A DNA stretch of 64,000 bases from Bacteroidota bacterium (GTDB lineage Bacteria > Bacteroidota > Bacteroidia > Cytophagales > Cyclobacteriaceae). Shown piece by piece: positions 9,566 through 17,976 of the stretch. Both the position numbers and the translations under genes were made by a program. The notes under the pieces were generated by a model, which was not told the origin of the DNA, did no database searches, and saw only the letters and a list, made by a program, of their open reading frames with translations. Every line of letters begins with the position of its first letter. The first letter of the stretch is position 1. The DNA lies in contig JAEZEH010000005.1 of the NCBI GenBank assembly GCA_023417785.1, positions 27,680 to 91,679 on the forward strand, written 5' to 3'.

Positions 9566-10532
9566 ATTTTCCCGGGCCAAAAACGGTTATAAACGGGTGA
9601 ACTACAAGGCTCCGCTTTTTCTGTTCAATGCACATCTTGAAACGATCTATCCCTCGCTGATTCGACGGGTGGAAACCGTTCCTTATGTGCGTGAACGAAT
9701 CTCAACTCCTGACGACGACTTTCTTGACCTGGACTGGATCAGACAAGGATCGGGGAAGCTCCTGATTATCTCACATGGTCTGGAAGGGAATTCAAAACGG
9801 CCATATATCAAAGGCCTGGCGAAGGCCGCAAGCGCAAGAGGATACGATGTTCTGGCCTGGAACTTTCGCGGATGCAGTGGCGAAATCAACCGCCAGCTTC
9901 GATTTTACCATAGCGGAGCCACCGACGATCTGGATTGTGTAGTCCAACACGTTAAGGCAAACTATTCGTATTCGTCAGTTTATCTGGCGGGGTTTAGCCT
10001 TGGGGGAAACCTTACCCTGAAGTACCTCGGCGAGCGTACTACGGATCCGCTGATTCGCAAAGCGGTAGTGTTCTCGGTCCCAATGGATCTGCATACGAGT
10101 TGTGATAAGATTTCCCTTCCGGGGAACTGGATCTATGCAAACCGGTTTTTGAAAAGCCTGAAGCTGAAGGTAGTCTGGAAACACCAGCGCTTCCCGGAAC
10201 TGGATATCCGGCCTTTACCCCGGATACGCACAATAACTCAGTTTGACGACGTATATACGGCACCGCTCCACGGTTACCGCGATGCGACAGAATATTACCG
10301 GAAAAACAGCTCTATTCATTTCGTGGGCGACATCAAAGTGCCGACGCTAATCATAAACGCCTTAAATGACCCCTTCCTGAGCCAGGCTTGTTTTCCCACG
10401 AAAGTGGTCTCAGGTCACCCTGTCGTTCGACTGGAAACGCCTGCACGCGGTGGTCACGTCGGATTTGCGCAGTTCAGGAAAGGCGGCGTCTACTGGAGTG
10501 AGGATCGTGCGCTGCGCTTCCTGGCGGAATAG
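9552..10532 (+). CDS. YheT-like alpha/beta-fold hydrolase
   Basis: 326 residues. The nucleophile elbow is YLAGFSLGGN (GxSxG). The early strand and oxyanion region LLIISHGLEGNSKRPYIKGLA, the block NFRGCSGEIN, and the late PTLIINALNDPFL and GGHVGF motifs supply the catalytic Asp and His. This order is that of the YheT/ABHD1-3 hydrolase family, probably acting on lipids or esters; the substrate is unknown. No ATG exists near the N-terminus: TTG at 9552 (overlapping the upstream stop) or GTG at 9597 are the candidate starts. It is the last gene of the terC cluster. Confidence 0.85.
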   Translation: MPETKFSRAKNGYKRVNYKAPLFLFNAHLETIYPSLIRRVETVPYVRERISTPDDDFLDLDWIRQGSGKLLIISHGLEGNSKRPYIKGLAKAASARGYDVLAWNFRGCSGEINRQLRFYHSGATDDLDCVVQHVKANYSYSSVYLAGFSLGGNLTLKYLGERTTDPLIRKAVVFSVPMDLHTSCDKISLPGNWIYANRFLKSLKLKVVWKHQRFPELDIRPLPRIRTITQFDDVYTAPLHGYRDATEYYRKNSSIHFVGDIKVPTLIINALNDPFLSQACFPTKVVSGHPVVRLETPARGGHVGFAQFRKGGVYWSEDRALRFLAE

Positions 10533-10606
10533 TCGGGGATTTTTATTTCCAAATTTATTTTTCTTGCAGGACCAACCTGTTAACTTTCCTGCTCACTTTG
10601 CCCACC

Positions 10607-11305
10607 ATGATTGACCGCTACAGTATCACAGCCTCTATTGAACAAATCCGCGAACGTTTCGCTGCAGATGTCCCGGAGTTTGTTCAGCCGCGATACAACG
10701 CGGCACCAACGCAGCTCCTACCGGTCATTACATCAAATTCGCCGGAAGGCATTTCAACATTTTATTGGGGTACATCACCACAATGGGCGAAGAACAAAAC
10801 ACTTAGCGAGAAGTATATCAATGTTCGTGCTGAGCAGATCGATGATAAAGTATCTCTCCAAAAAGCGTTACTAAAAAATCGCTGCATCATCCCTGCAGAC
10901 GGATTCTATGCGTGGAAGAAAGCCGGCAAGAAAACAATGATCCCCTATCGGTTTGTATGCAAGAATCAGCCTCTCTTTTCCTTTGCAGGTTTCTGGGATG
11001 AGTATGAAGATACGGATGGAAATGAATTCCATACTTTCACCATAATTACCACAACGGCAAATGAACTGGTGAATACCATCCATGACCGCATGCCTGTAAT
11101 ACTTGGTAAGGAGGCCGAAGCGAAATGGCTGAATAAGACTAGTTCTGAAAGCGAACTCAAAAGTTTATTGGTTCCTTATCCGGCAGGTGAGATTAATTTA
11201 TATTCCGTATCGCCCAGGATCAGCGACAGCTCTACTGACGTAGCGTCTCTTATCATGCCCGCACCTCCTGCGGATCAGCACGGCAATCTTACGCTGTTTG
11301 ATTGA
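10607..11305 (+). CDS. SRAP (YedK/HMCES-like) family protein lacking Cys2
   Basis: 232 residues from the ATG at 10607 (a TTG at 10598 is in frame). The fold is recognisable from start to end: MIDRYSITAS, RYNAAPTQLLPVI, YINVRAEQI, RCIIPADGFYAW, FAGFWDEY, TIHDRMPVIL. SRAP enzymes shield abasic sites by a covalent link through Cys2, assisted by conserved Asn, Glu and His residues. Here the usual M-C-G-R-Y start is M-I-D-R-Y, so Cys2 is Ile, and the Glu of the usual GFYEW motif is Ala. The Asn (INVRAE) and His (HDRMP) are kept. No other in-frame start restores the Cys. It may be a non-crosslinking paralogue that only binds DNA, or have changed function. Confidence 0.85.
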   Translation: MIDRYSITASIEQIRERFAADVPEFVQPRYNAAPTQLLPVITSNSPEGISTFYWGTSPQWAKNKTLSEKYINVRAEQIDDKVSLQKALLKNRCIIPADGFYAWKKAGKKTMIPYRFVCKNQPLFSFAGFWDEYEDTDGNEFHTFTIITTTANELVNTIHDRMPVILGKEAEAKWLNKTSSESELKSLLVPYPAGEINLYSVSPRISDSSTDVASLIMPAPPADQHGNLTLFD

Positions 11306-11357
11306 TTTCATCGGGCGGTCGATAACTTCATTCAACCCGATATTTCCAAAGACCGGA

Positions 11358-12362
11358 TCAGAAACCCTCAACCTCTGAGTCGTCAGGGATAACTTCCATT
11401 TCATTGGGCTTCTCCTCGATGGGCGGTTCGTCGTCCTCGGGTTCCTGTGGAGGTGGTTGTTCCTCCTGCTTCGGCTTCTTATCGCGTTTCCGGAATAATC
11501 CCTTCTTTTTCTTCTCTTCTCTGGGAGCCTCTTCTTCAACGGCAGTTTGATTTTCGTCTATGAAGTCGAACTCTTCTTCATCACCGGCGCGGCGTACCGG
11601 AGGTTCCTCCACCGGCTCCTCCTTATTCTTCTTACCAAAGATTCGGCGGAAGAAACCCTTCTTTTCCTGCTTGTTCTTGCGGGAAGCTTCGGCGCGCTGA
11701 TCTTCGGCCCGGCCCAACTGATGGATACGGGATTGCTTTACATCGGGAAGCACAAGGTAATCACGCAGATACCACATGTAATTGTCCTGCTCGACATTGA
11801 AAGTCACATGAACAACGGCATACCTTGGTTTCTCAGCAACGTATTTACCGGTGTTTTCGTCGTAGATGAGACTATCGGGGAAGTCATACTTCAACACGCG
11901 CACTTCCCGGTCTTTCGAGATTACGTAGACGCTGTCCTGTTCGGGGGGCTGAGGTCCCTGAGGAACGTCTTCGATATAAATACTATCAATTACAGATCTT
12001 GCGGCGAGATCGAGTTCAGTACCAGGTGTCACACCATCTTCACCCGCCATGCCTTCCTCGCCCAGTAGTCCTTCGCCGTCGAGACGCATCGAGTCAGGCA
12101 GGGTCACATAAATCGGCCTGGCGGCAACAGTTCTCATCTGTCGCGTTTTCTTGCGATACGAAGTCGGTTCAGCGATGAGATATTTTGTTTTGCTGGCAGA
12201 ATAAATTTTGGGAGTCGAATCTTCCTTGATGTAACTGAATTTCTTACGGAGCTCGTCCTTGTCGTAGATATAGGCGCTTTGAAAGGCAGGGCATACCGTT
12301 CGCTGGGTGCAAGCGGAAAGCAAGGCAAGAATGAGCAGAATGGCCGTAAGTCCCCTCAACAT
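11358..12362 (-). CDS. Lipoprotein with charged low-complexity C-terminus, function unknown
   Basis: 334 residues. The N-terminus MLRGLTAILLILALLSAC is a lipoprotein signal (lipobox LSAC). The middle contains RYAVVHVTFNVEQDNYMWYLRDYLVLPD, probably a folded beta-rich part. From about residue 225 the protein becomes a run of Lys/Arg/Glu/Pro segments, including two similar blocks (KKGFFRRIFGKKNKEEPVEEPP and KKKGLFRKRDKKPKQEEQPP), and ends acidic. This tail is probably disordered. No enzyme motif is seen. It converges with the SRAP gene (52-bp gap). A hypothetical envelope lipoprotein of Bacteroidota type is the safest call. Confidence 0.75.
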   Translation of the reverse strand: MLRGLTAILLILALLSACTQRTVCPAFQSAYIYDKDELRKKFSYIKEDSTPKIYSASKTKYLIAEPTSYRKKTRQMRTVAARPIYVTLPDSMRLDGEGLLGEEGMAGEDGVTPGTELDLAARSVIDSIYIEDVPQGPQPPEQDSVYVISKDREVRVLKYDFPDSLIYDENTGKYVAEKPRYAVVHVTFNVEQDNYMWYLRDYLVLPDVKQSRIHQLGRAEDQRAEASRKNKQEKKGFFRRIFGKKNKEEPVEEPPVRRAGDEEEFDFIDENQTAVEEEAPREEKKKKGLFRKRDKKPKQEEQPPPQEPEDDEPPIEEKPNEMEVIPDDSEVEGF

Positions 12363-12508
12363 GGTTTGGGTAAATCAAACAAAAATAGGGAATTTATCAA
12401 GACAAAAGGGCGAAAAACACGCCTGTTACCGTTGAATTCAAGCCCAAACCATACAGTTTTCATAAAATCGGGAGTTATAAAGAAATTCAGGCCGACATGC
12501 CACTCTGG

Positions 12509-12862
12509 TCACATTTTCTCTAACGCCGACTTCTCCTTTTTCGTGAGTTTCGCGACAACTAATTCGTAAGAATCGTCGATCCAGGTACTGAGTTCGCGGT
12601 CGGGAACAGAGCCATCCATCAGAATCGTATTCCAATGCTTCTTATTCATATGATAACCCGGCGTGACGGATTCGTAGCGTTCGCGCAGTTCCACACCTTT
12701 TTCAGGGTCAGTTTTCAGGTTAACGCTTGTAAACATCGTGATATCGGTAAGCGCAAACATTTTACCCATAACTTTGAATACCAGGGTTTCTTCACCGAAA
12801 GGCATCTCTTCGGTTACACCCGTTTTTGAAAGGCAGTAACTCCGGAATGTTTCGAGATTCAA
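12509..12862 (-). CDS. MmcQ/YjbR family protein
   Basis: 117 residues. It shows the YjbR pattern: EEMPFGEETLVFKVMGKMFAL near the N-terminus, SVNLKTDPEKGVELRERY in the middle and GYHMNKKHWNTILMDGSVPDRELSTWIDDSYELVVAKL at the end. Members have a CyaY-like double-wing fold often described as DNA-binding; the cellular role is unclear. The start is a TTG that overlaps the stop of the upstream 80-residue gene by 4 bp, and no ATG occurs before residue 20, so translational coupling is likely. It is the third gene of an ispG-led group. Confidence 0.85.
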   Translation of the reverse strand: MNLETFRSYCLSKTGVTEEMPFGEETLVFKVMGKMFALTDITMFTSVNLKTDPEKGVELRERYESVTPGYHMNKKHWNTILMDGSVPDRELSTWIDDSYELVVAKLTKKEKSALEKM

Positions 12863-13101
12863 TTGAGTGCGGGTTTGATGACCAACTTGAATATAAGGTA
12901 CAGTACCCCAACCAGGAAAATAAGAAGTGAGATCTTATTGATACCGTGCATCATCTTCAGGTTGATATTGCTTGGTCTTGAAGGATCTTTCTTTCTGAAA
13001 AAGTATCCTCCTACTTCACCCAGACTGAAGAACTCACGAATACCTTTTTTGGATTCGTGGCTTTGTTCCTGCGCCTTCATCTTGTCGTTTTCCGTGTTCA
13101 T
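12859..13101 (-). CDS. Small membrane protein (DUF6728-like)
   Basis: 80 residues, with a hydrophilic N-terminal half (FFSLGEVGGYFFRKKDPSRPSN) and one C-terminal transmembrane segment (ISLLIFLVGVLYLIFKLVI). It resembles small single-span proteins found widely in Bacteroidota (the DUF6728 group, recalled rather than searched). ATG start at 13101, six bases after the ispG stop, and a 4-bp overlap with the following YjbR-like gene. Function is unknown; the tight linkage to ispG may be only co-expression. Confidence 0.75.
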   Translation of the reverse strand: MNTENDKMKAQEQSHESKKGIREFFSLGEVGGYFFRKKDPSRPSNINLKMMHGINKISLLIFLVGVLYLIFKLVIKPALN

Positions 13102-13107
13102 AATTCA

Positions 13108-15078
13108 TTACTTAGTAGTTTGGTTCTCCAGCGTTGGTTCGATCCAGTCGCCATGCTCGCGGATGAGATTGATTAACTCGTCCACTGCCTGTGACGTCGG
13201 CACGTTTCTTCTAACTACTTCCCGGCCTTTGTATAAGGTAATACGTCCCGGACCGGAGCCGACGTATCCATAATCGGCATCAGCCATTTCGCCGGGGCCG
13301 TTAACGATGCAGCCCATGATACCGATCTTCACACCTTTGAGGTGATTGGTTACTGATCGGATTCGCGCCGTAGTTTCCTGAAGGTCAAAAAGTGTTCGCC
13401 CGCAGGAAGGGCAGCTTATGTATTCGGTTTTGGATATGCGTGTGCGTGTAGCCTGAAGGATATTGAAAGCAGTTTGATTGACAAGCTTTACGGAATTCGT
13501 TGACGAAGACAGGAACAAGCCATCACCAAGTCCGTCAACGAGCAGTCCACCCGCATCGGTTGCTGAAAACAACTGAAACTCCTCGTCGGAGGTTTGGTCA
13601 TAATGCCGTGCAATGACTACGGGTACATTACAATCGGTGTTCATCAACTCCACGAAAAACCTCCGCTGTTCAGCCATTGCATGGTCGTTTGACGTTCGTA
13701 GTATCAGAACGGCGGTGGAGTCTTTCCGGATCCTGGTTAGCAACGATTCAGTAAGATCTGCAATCGATACGGAAACAAAATTCAGTTCACCCGACAACTG
13801 AGCAGACGTGATATATTCTTTTGACGTAAGGAGCGGATAATGCCGAACCCGCGGGGCAGCATTTTGCCACGAGGCGTAGTCGATGATCACACCCAATGTG
13901 CCTGGTATGTCGAAGTCGAGCGAGGTTGAACCGGTGTAGACATAGTCACAAGCAGCGTCGGCAATGTTCCATTTGTCGAGGGGAACAGAATAGTGATAAC
14001 CCACCGCAAACAACGAGGCCGGCGTAACGCGTTCCCTGGCTGAGAGATCAGCGATCACACGCGGAACGTTATGATCGCCCCCGAAGTTGGCGACGGCATC
14101 GGTCTTGCGTTTGTTGTATTCAAATGGCGTAATCGGGTAATGCCTTATTGCCGGAACAGGCGAATGGCCGGCGCGCTGATCATATCGCCTGGCCAACGAC
14201 ATGGCTACCGGAACTTCGGCTTCGGGTTCTTCGGTGAGGCTCACTCGGATAGTATCCCCAAGTCCGTCTTCGAGAAGCGTTCCAATTCCCACGGCAGACT
14301 TGACACGGCCGTCTTCCCCATCTCCTGCCTCCGTAACGCCCAGGTGCAGCGGATAGGGTTTTAGTCCTTCCTCGTCAAGTTTTTGCACCAGAAGACGGTA
14401 CGCCTGGACCATCACCTGAGGATTGCTCGACTTCATGGAAAGCACGATGTTATAATAGCTTTCCTCCTCGCAAATACGGAGAAACTCAAGCGCGGATTCT
14501 ACCATACCGATGGGGCTATCGCCGTAACGGCTCATGATCCTGTCGGAAAGTGACCCATGGTTTGTGCCTATGCGCATCGCGGTTCCGTATTCCTTACAAA
14601 TGCGAACAAGCGGTACAAATTTTTCGCGAATACGATTCAGTTCCGCCTGATAAGAGGCCTCTGTATAGTCGATGGTTTCGAATCTTTTTTTATCAGCGTA
14701 GTTGCCAGGGTTGATCCGCACTTTTTCAACGATTCGCGCTGCAAGCTCCGCGGCGTTGGGTGTGAAATGAATGTCGGCAACGAGGGGTACCGAATAACCT
14801 CGTCTGCGGAGTTCTTTTTTGATTACATCCAGATTCTGAGCTTCTTTGACGCTGGGAGCGGTAATGCGCACATATTCACAGCCCGCCTCGACCATTCGGA
14901 TGGTTTGCTCAACCGACCCCAGCGTATCCATAGTATCGATGGTGGTCATGGATTGGATCCGGATCGGGTTGTCGCCGCCCATGGGTACTCCGCCGATATT
15001 CACTTCGACAGTCTTCCGCCGGCTGTATTCAACCAGGCTGTTACAATAAGTTGTCAGCGCTGCAAATGGTGCATTCAC
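13108..15078 (-). CDS. ispG: 4-hydroxy-3-methylbut-2-enyl diphosphate synthase, long form
   Basis: 656 residues. It converts MEcPP to HMBPP in the MEP isoprenoid pathway using a [4Fe-4S] cluster and reduced ferredoxin/flavodoxin. The N-terminal TIM barrel is clear (VNIGGVPMGGDNPIRIQSMTTIDTMD; RIGTNHGSLSDRI; LHLGVTEAG). The C-terminal domain carries the cluster cysteines in SCPSCGR and GIMGCIVNGPGEMADADYGYVG. Compared with the ~370-residue E. coli enzyme, there is a central insertion of about 250 residues between the two, as in plant and Bacteroidota enzymes. Start is GTG at 15078; the nearby ATG at 15074 is out of frame. It heads a three-gene group with a small membrane protein and a YjbR-like gene. 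Confidence 0.95.
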   Translation of the reverse strand: MNAPFAALTTYCNSLVEYSRRKTVEVNIGGVPMGGDNPIRIQSMTTIDTMDTLGSVEQTIRMVEAGCEYVRITAPSVKEAQNLDVIKKELRRRGYSVPLVADIHFTPNAAELAARIVEKVRINPGNYADKKRFETIDYTEASYQAELNRIREKFVPLVRICKEYGTAMRIGTNHGSLSDRIMSRYGDSPIGMVESALEFLRICEEESYYNIVLSMKSSNPQVMVQAYRLLVQKLDEEGLKPYPLHLGVTEAGDGEDGRVKSAVGIGTLLEDGLGDTIRVSLTEEPEAEVPVAMSLARRYDQRAGHSPVPAIRHYPITPFEYNKRKTDAVANFGGDHNVPRVIADLSARERVTPASLFAVGYHYSVPLDKWNIADAACDYVYTGSTSLDFDIPGTLGVIIDYASWQNAAPRVRHYPLLTSKEYITSAQLSGELNFVSVSIADLTESLLTRIRKDSTAVLILRTSNDHAMAEQRRFFVELMNTDCNVPVVIARHYDQTSDEEFQLFSATDAGGLLVDGLGDGLFLSSSTNSVKLVNQTAFNILQATRTRISKTEYISCPSCGRTLFDLQETTARIRSVTNHLKGVKIGIMGCIVNGPGEMADADYGYVGSGPGRITLYKGREVVRRNVPTSQAVDELINLIREHGDWIEPTLENQTTK

Positions 15079-15190
15079 AATTAAAAAAGTTTATGCAAAA
15101 GTAACCTATAATAGCATAAAATGTTTCCGTAAACGAAAAATCAGGCCGTCCAAAAGGGAAACTAAACGTACACGTTTTCAGATAGTTGAA

Positions 15191-15898
15191 TTAAATATCA
15201 CCCAACTGCGGCCGGATCAGGATTTCCTCCACAACACTTCTTGGCGACAGCTTCCAGGCAGCAAGAACACTGTCAGCGACGTCTTCCACAGACATAAATC
15301 GTTCGTCGGGCAAACCGGAGCCTTCCCAGCTTGACGTTAATGTTGCTCCGGGAAGAACGGAGGTCACCCGTATGCCGGTGGTTTTGAGTTCTTCCCTCAG
15401 GCATTTCGAAAAACCGAGAAGCGCGAACTTCGAGATTGCATAAGAACCGCCATTCGGATAGGCCTGAATACTGGCAATAGAACAAATGTTAAATATATGG
15501 CCTCGTCCTGCCTTTCGCATTTCACCCACCAAACCTCGCGTCATATAATACGCACTGTACAAATTCGCGGCGATCATGCTTTCGAGAGAACCCTCGGCCT
15601 CAGACGTAATTTCACCCGGTATGAAAAACCCGGCGTTGTTCACCAGTACGTCTACCGGGCCGTGTTCTTTCAGGACAGCCGTGCAAAATCGTTCCACTTC
15701 AGCTTTCTGGCTTACATCCACCACGTTGACAGACGTTTTGCAATCCGGGAATCTCGAGGTCAGACTCGCCTTCAGATCATTGAGCTCACTTTCGTTTCGG
15801 GCACATGTGATGAGGTCAAAGTTCTCCGCTGCAAAGCGTTCCAGAATCGCTTTCCCTATACCCCTTGTTCCTCCTGTTACCACAATGCGTTTGTTCAT
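15191..15898 (-). CDS. Short-chain dehydrogenase/reductase (SDR)
   Basis: 235 residues, a classical SDR: NAD(P)-binding TGGTRGIGKAI at the N-terminus, NNAG in VLVNNAGFF, catalytic Ser in NICSIAS, and the YxxxK catalytic pair in YAISKFALLGFSKCLREEL. The sequence VTSVLPGATLTSSW is the usual substrate-loop entry. Members reduce or oxidise carbonyl/alcohol groups; the closest functional analogues are 3-oxoacyl-ACP reductase-like enzymes, but the substrate is not determinable here. Divergent from the Mla-type permease gene, with a perfect 16-bp palindrome in the 78-bp gap between them. Confidence 0.9.
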   Translation of the reverse strand: MNKRIVVTGGTRGIGKAILERFAAENFDLITCARNESELNDLKASLTSRFPDCKTSVNVVDVSQKAEVERFCTAVLKEHGPVDVLVNNAGFFIPGEITSEAEGSLESMIAANLYSAYYMTRGLVGEMRKAGRGHIFNICSIASIQAYPNGGSYAISKFALLGFSKCLREELKTTGIRVTSVLPGATLTSSWEGSGLPDERFMSVEDVADSVLAAWKLSPRSVVEEILIRPQLGDI

Positions 15899-15923
15899 AA
15901 AAATTATTTAGTTCATTTTTGGG

Positions 15924-15939
15924 TATCTTGCGCAAGATA
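15924..15939. promoter_or_regulatory. Perfect 16-bp palindrome, candidate operator
   Basis: TATCTTGCGCAAGATA reads identically on both strands and sits in the gap between the divergently transcribed SDR gene (start 15898) and mlaE-like gene (start 15977). The position and perfect symmetry suggest a binding site for a dimeric regulator controlling one or both genes. No regulator is encoded next to it. Confidence 0.45.
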
Positions 15940-15976
15940 GTGGATAGAACTCACGATTGCGCATCGCGACATAGCT

Positions 15977-16711
15977 ATGATAACCGACATCGGAAAGTAC
16001 TTTATTTTTCTCAGGAACCTTTTCGTCAACCGTGAATCGTTCAAAACCTATTACCGGCTTGTAATGGAAGAGGCGGTATCTATCGGCGTTGGTTCGCTTT
16101 TCCTGGTGGCGCTGGTAGCCACCTTTATGGGAGCGGTGACCACGGTTCAGACGGCTTTCAATATGGTGAGCCCGCTAATCCCCAACTTCGTTATTTCTCA
16201 GGTGGTTCGGGAGATGACCATCCTTGAGCTCGCGCCAACCATCATCGCGGTGATCTATGCCGGAAAAGTGGGGTCGAGTATGGCGGGCGGACTTGGTACT
16301 ATGCGGATCACCGAGCAGATTGACGCGCTTGAAGTAATGGGAATTAACTCGGTGTCGTATCTTGTTTTACCAAAGATCATCGCCTCGATACTGATGTATC
16401 CGCTCCTGGTCATTATCGCGGGAGTGTGCGCACTGGCCGGGGGCTATCTGGTAGGTACCATCACAGACGTTATCTCTCCGAATGATTACGTGTATGGTAT
16501 ACGTTACGCGTTCAATCCTTTCACCGTTACATTTGCGCTGATCAAATCCGTTGTATTCGCCTTTCTGGTGTCGTCAATATCATCCTATCAGGGGTATTAT
16601 ACGCAGGGCGGAGCGCTTGAAGTTGGGGTATCGAGTACAAAGGCGGTTACCAATAGCGTAATCGCGGTACTTCTTTCAGATTACTTTTTGGCACAATTGC
16701 TCCTTGGATAA
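15977..16711 (+). CDS. mlaE: MlaE-family ABC transporter permease
   Basis: 244 residues with about five membrane helices. MlaE-family features are visible: VALVATFMGAVTTVQTAFNM, the coupling segment VVREMTILELAPTIIAVIYAGKVGSSMAGGLGTMRITEQIDALEVMGINSV, and the late LIKSVVFAFLVSSISSYQGYYT. It is the inner-membrane permease of a Mla-type phospholipid transporter maintaining outer-membrane lipid asymmetry. The stop and the ATPase start overlap by one base (TAATG). No MlaD (MCE) gene follows in the window, so that subunit must be encoded elsewhere. Confidence 0.9.
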   Translation: MITDIGKYFIFLRNLFVNRESFKTYYRLVMEEAVSIGVGSLFLVALVATFMGAVTTVQTAFNMVSPLIPNFVISQVVREMTILELAPTIIAVIYAGKVGSSMAGGLGTMRITEQIDALEVMGINSVSYLVLPKIIASILMYPLLVIIAGVCALAGGYLVGTITDVISPNDYVYGIRYAFNPFTVTFALIKSVVFAFLVSSISSYQGYYTQGGALEVGVSSTKAVTNSVIAVLLSDYFLAQLLLG

Positions 16712-17478
16712 TGATCGAAATTGAAAACATATCGAAGTCCTTCAACGGCAAAGTTATCCTGGAAGGCATCAGCGGGAACTTTGAAAAAGGTAAGCCGAAT
16801 TTGATTATCGGCGCAAGTGGTACCGGAAAAAGTGTCTTGCTAAAGTGCATTGTCGGACTTTTGAAGCCGGATACAGGAAGCGTTCTTTATGACGGCCGCG
16901 ACTTTTTTCTCGGTGATCGCGACCTCAAAATCGAAATCCGGCGGGAAATGGGGATGCTTTTTCAGGGGAGCGCCCTGTTTGATTCAAAGAACGTCGAGCA
17001 AAACGTAATGTTCCCTCTCGACACCCTGACCAAAATGAGCCGCGAGGAAAAACTTGAACGGGTTAACTTTTGTCTCCAGCGGGTTGGACTTGAAAATGTG
17101 AATACCAAAATGCCTTCGGAAATCAGCGGCGGGATGAAGAAGCGCGTTGGTATCGCCCGGGCAATTGTTAACAACCCGCAGTACCTGTTCTGTGATGAAC
17201 CCAACTCAGGTTTAGATCCACAAACTTCGGTACTAATTGATGAACTGATCCAGGACCTCTCTGAAGACCTGGACATGACCACGATCGTCGTTACCCACGA
17301 CATGAACTCAATGATTGGTATCGGCGAAAAGATCATGTTCCTTTATCAGGGTCACAAGGTTTGGGAAGGAACGAAAGAGGACATCACCCGCTCGGGAGTT
17401 CGCGAGCTTGATAACTTTGTTTTTGCCAACAAGGTGATGAACAGCATTCGGTCCGGGCATTCCGATATGAAATTCTAA
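16711..17478 (+). CDS. mlaF: MlaF-family ABC transporter ATP-binding protein
   Basis: 255 residues. Walker A is GASGTGKSVLLK, the ABC signature is ISGGMKKRVGIARAI, Walker B is YLFCDEPNSGLDP and the switch His is in VVTHDMNS. The SGGM-K-KR signature variant is typical of the Mla/Ttg2 family. It energises the adjacent MlaE-like permease for phospholipid transport at the inner membrane. It starts on the last base of the permease stop codon, so the two are translationally coupled. Confidence 0.92.
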   Translation: MIEIENISKSFNGKVILEGISGNFEKGKPNLIIGASGTGKSVLLKCIVGLLKPDTGSVLYDGRDFFLGDRDLKIEIRREMGMLFQGSALFDSKNVEQNVMFPLDTLTKMSREEKLERVNFCLQRVGLENVNTKMPSEISGGMKKRVGIARAIVNNPQYLFCDEPNSGLDPQTSVLIDELIQDLSEDLDMTTIVVTHDMNSMIGIGEKIMFLYQGHKVWEGTKEDITRSGVRELDNFVFANKVMNSIRSGHSDMKF

Positions 17479-17976
17479 ACCTTTCTTGCCTAATGGCGCA
17501 TCGCGGCTATTCTTCCGGGCTCGCTGTCAGCTCTTAATAAATCAACCTGACTTGCAACATTGGGTCGCGGCAGTGGGTGGCCAACGGTGTATGTAAGATT
17601 TCTTATTCTGTTCACATTCTGTTATTCATTCATCCATTAATTGATTTATCCTGTCGTCAATGATGCCGATCATTTGGTTTATGGCTGCGAACCGTCAATT
17701 CACTATACGGTCAACATCTGCATACAAATCAGGAACCTTCCGGCACCGTTGCTTAACACAGCCTGTCGCAGGTGATTCCGATCGGATCCGGGTTTTGAAC
17801 CAAACGGGCCGACCGAAATAAGAACAACGGAAGGCATATGCAAATGAGATTGGTATCAAGCCGATGTGAGTAACGTATCAACATGACGTATAACCCAACT
17901 GTGTAAGGTAATTCGCTTTTGCATAAGTTGCGTCGCAAAAAAAGCCAGGACCTTTGTACAAACCCTGACTCGCTTA
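17479..17976. other. 498-bp intergenic region without recognised features
   Basis: No convincing coding frame, RNA gene, strong hairpin or repeat was seen between the mlaF-like gene and the ABC exporter gene. The short open frames here have atypical composition and no recognisable motif. It probably holds the promoter of the downstream exporter, but no clear consensus was found. Confidence 0.5.

Noticed and set aside
11300..11345. ATCGGG...CCCGAT inverted repeat as a bidirectional terminator between SRAP and lipoprotein genes
   Set aside because: Six-bp arms with a long loop and no T-tract; too weak to call.
11547..12068. 173-codon plus-strand frame opposite the charged lipoprotein
   Set aside because: Arises from the Lys/Glu-rich codon bias of the lipoprotein on the other strand; no motif.
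14557..15084. 175-codon frame opposite ispG
   Set aside because: Antisense shadow of a highly conserved enzyme; no independent evidence.
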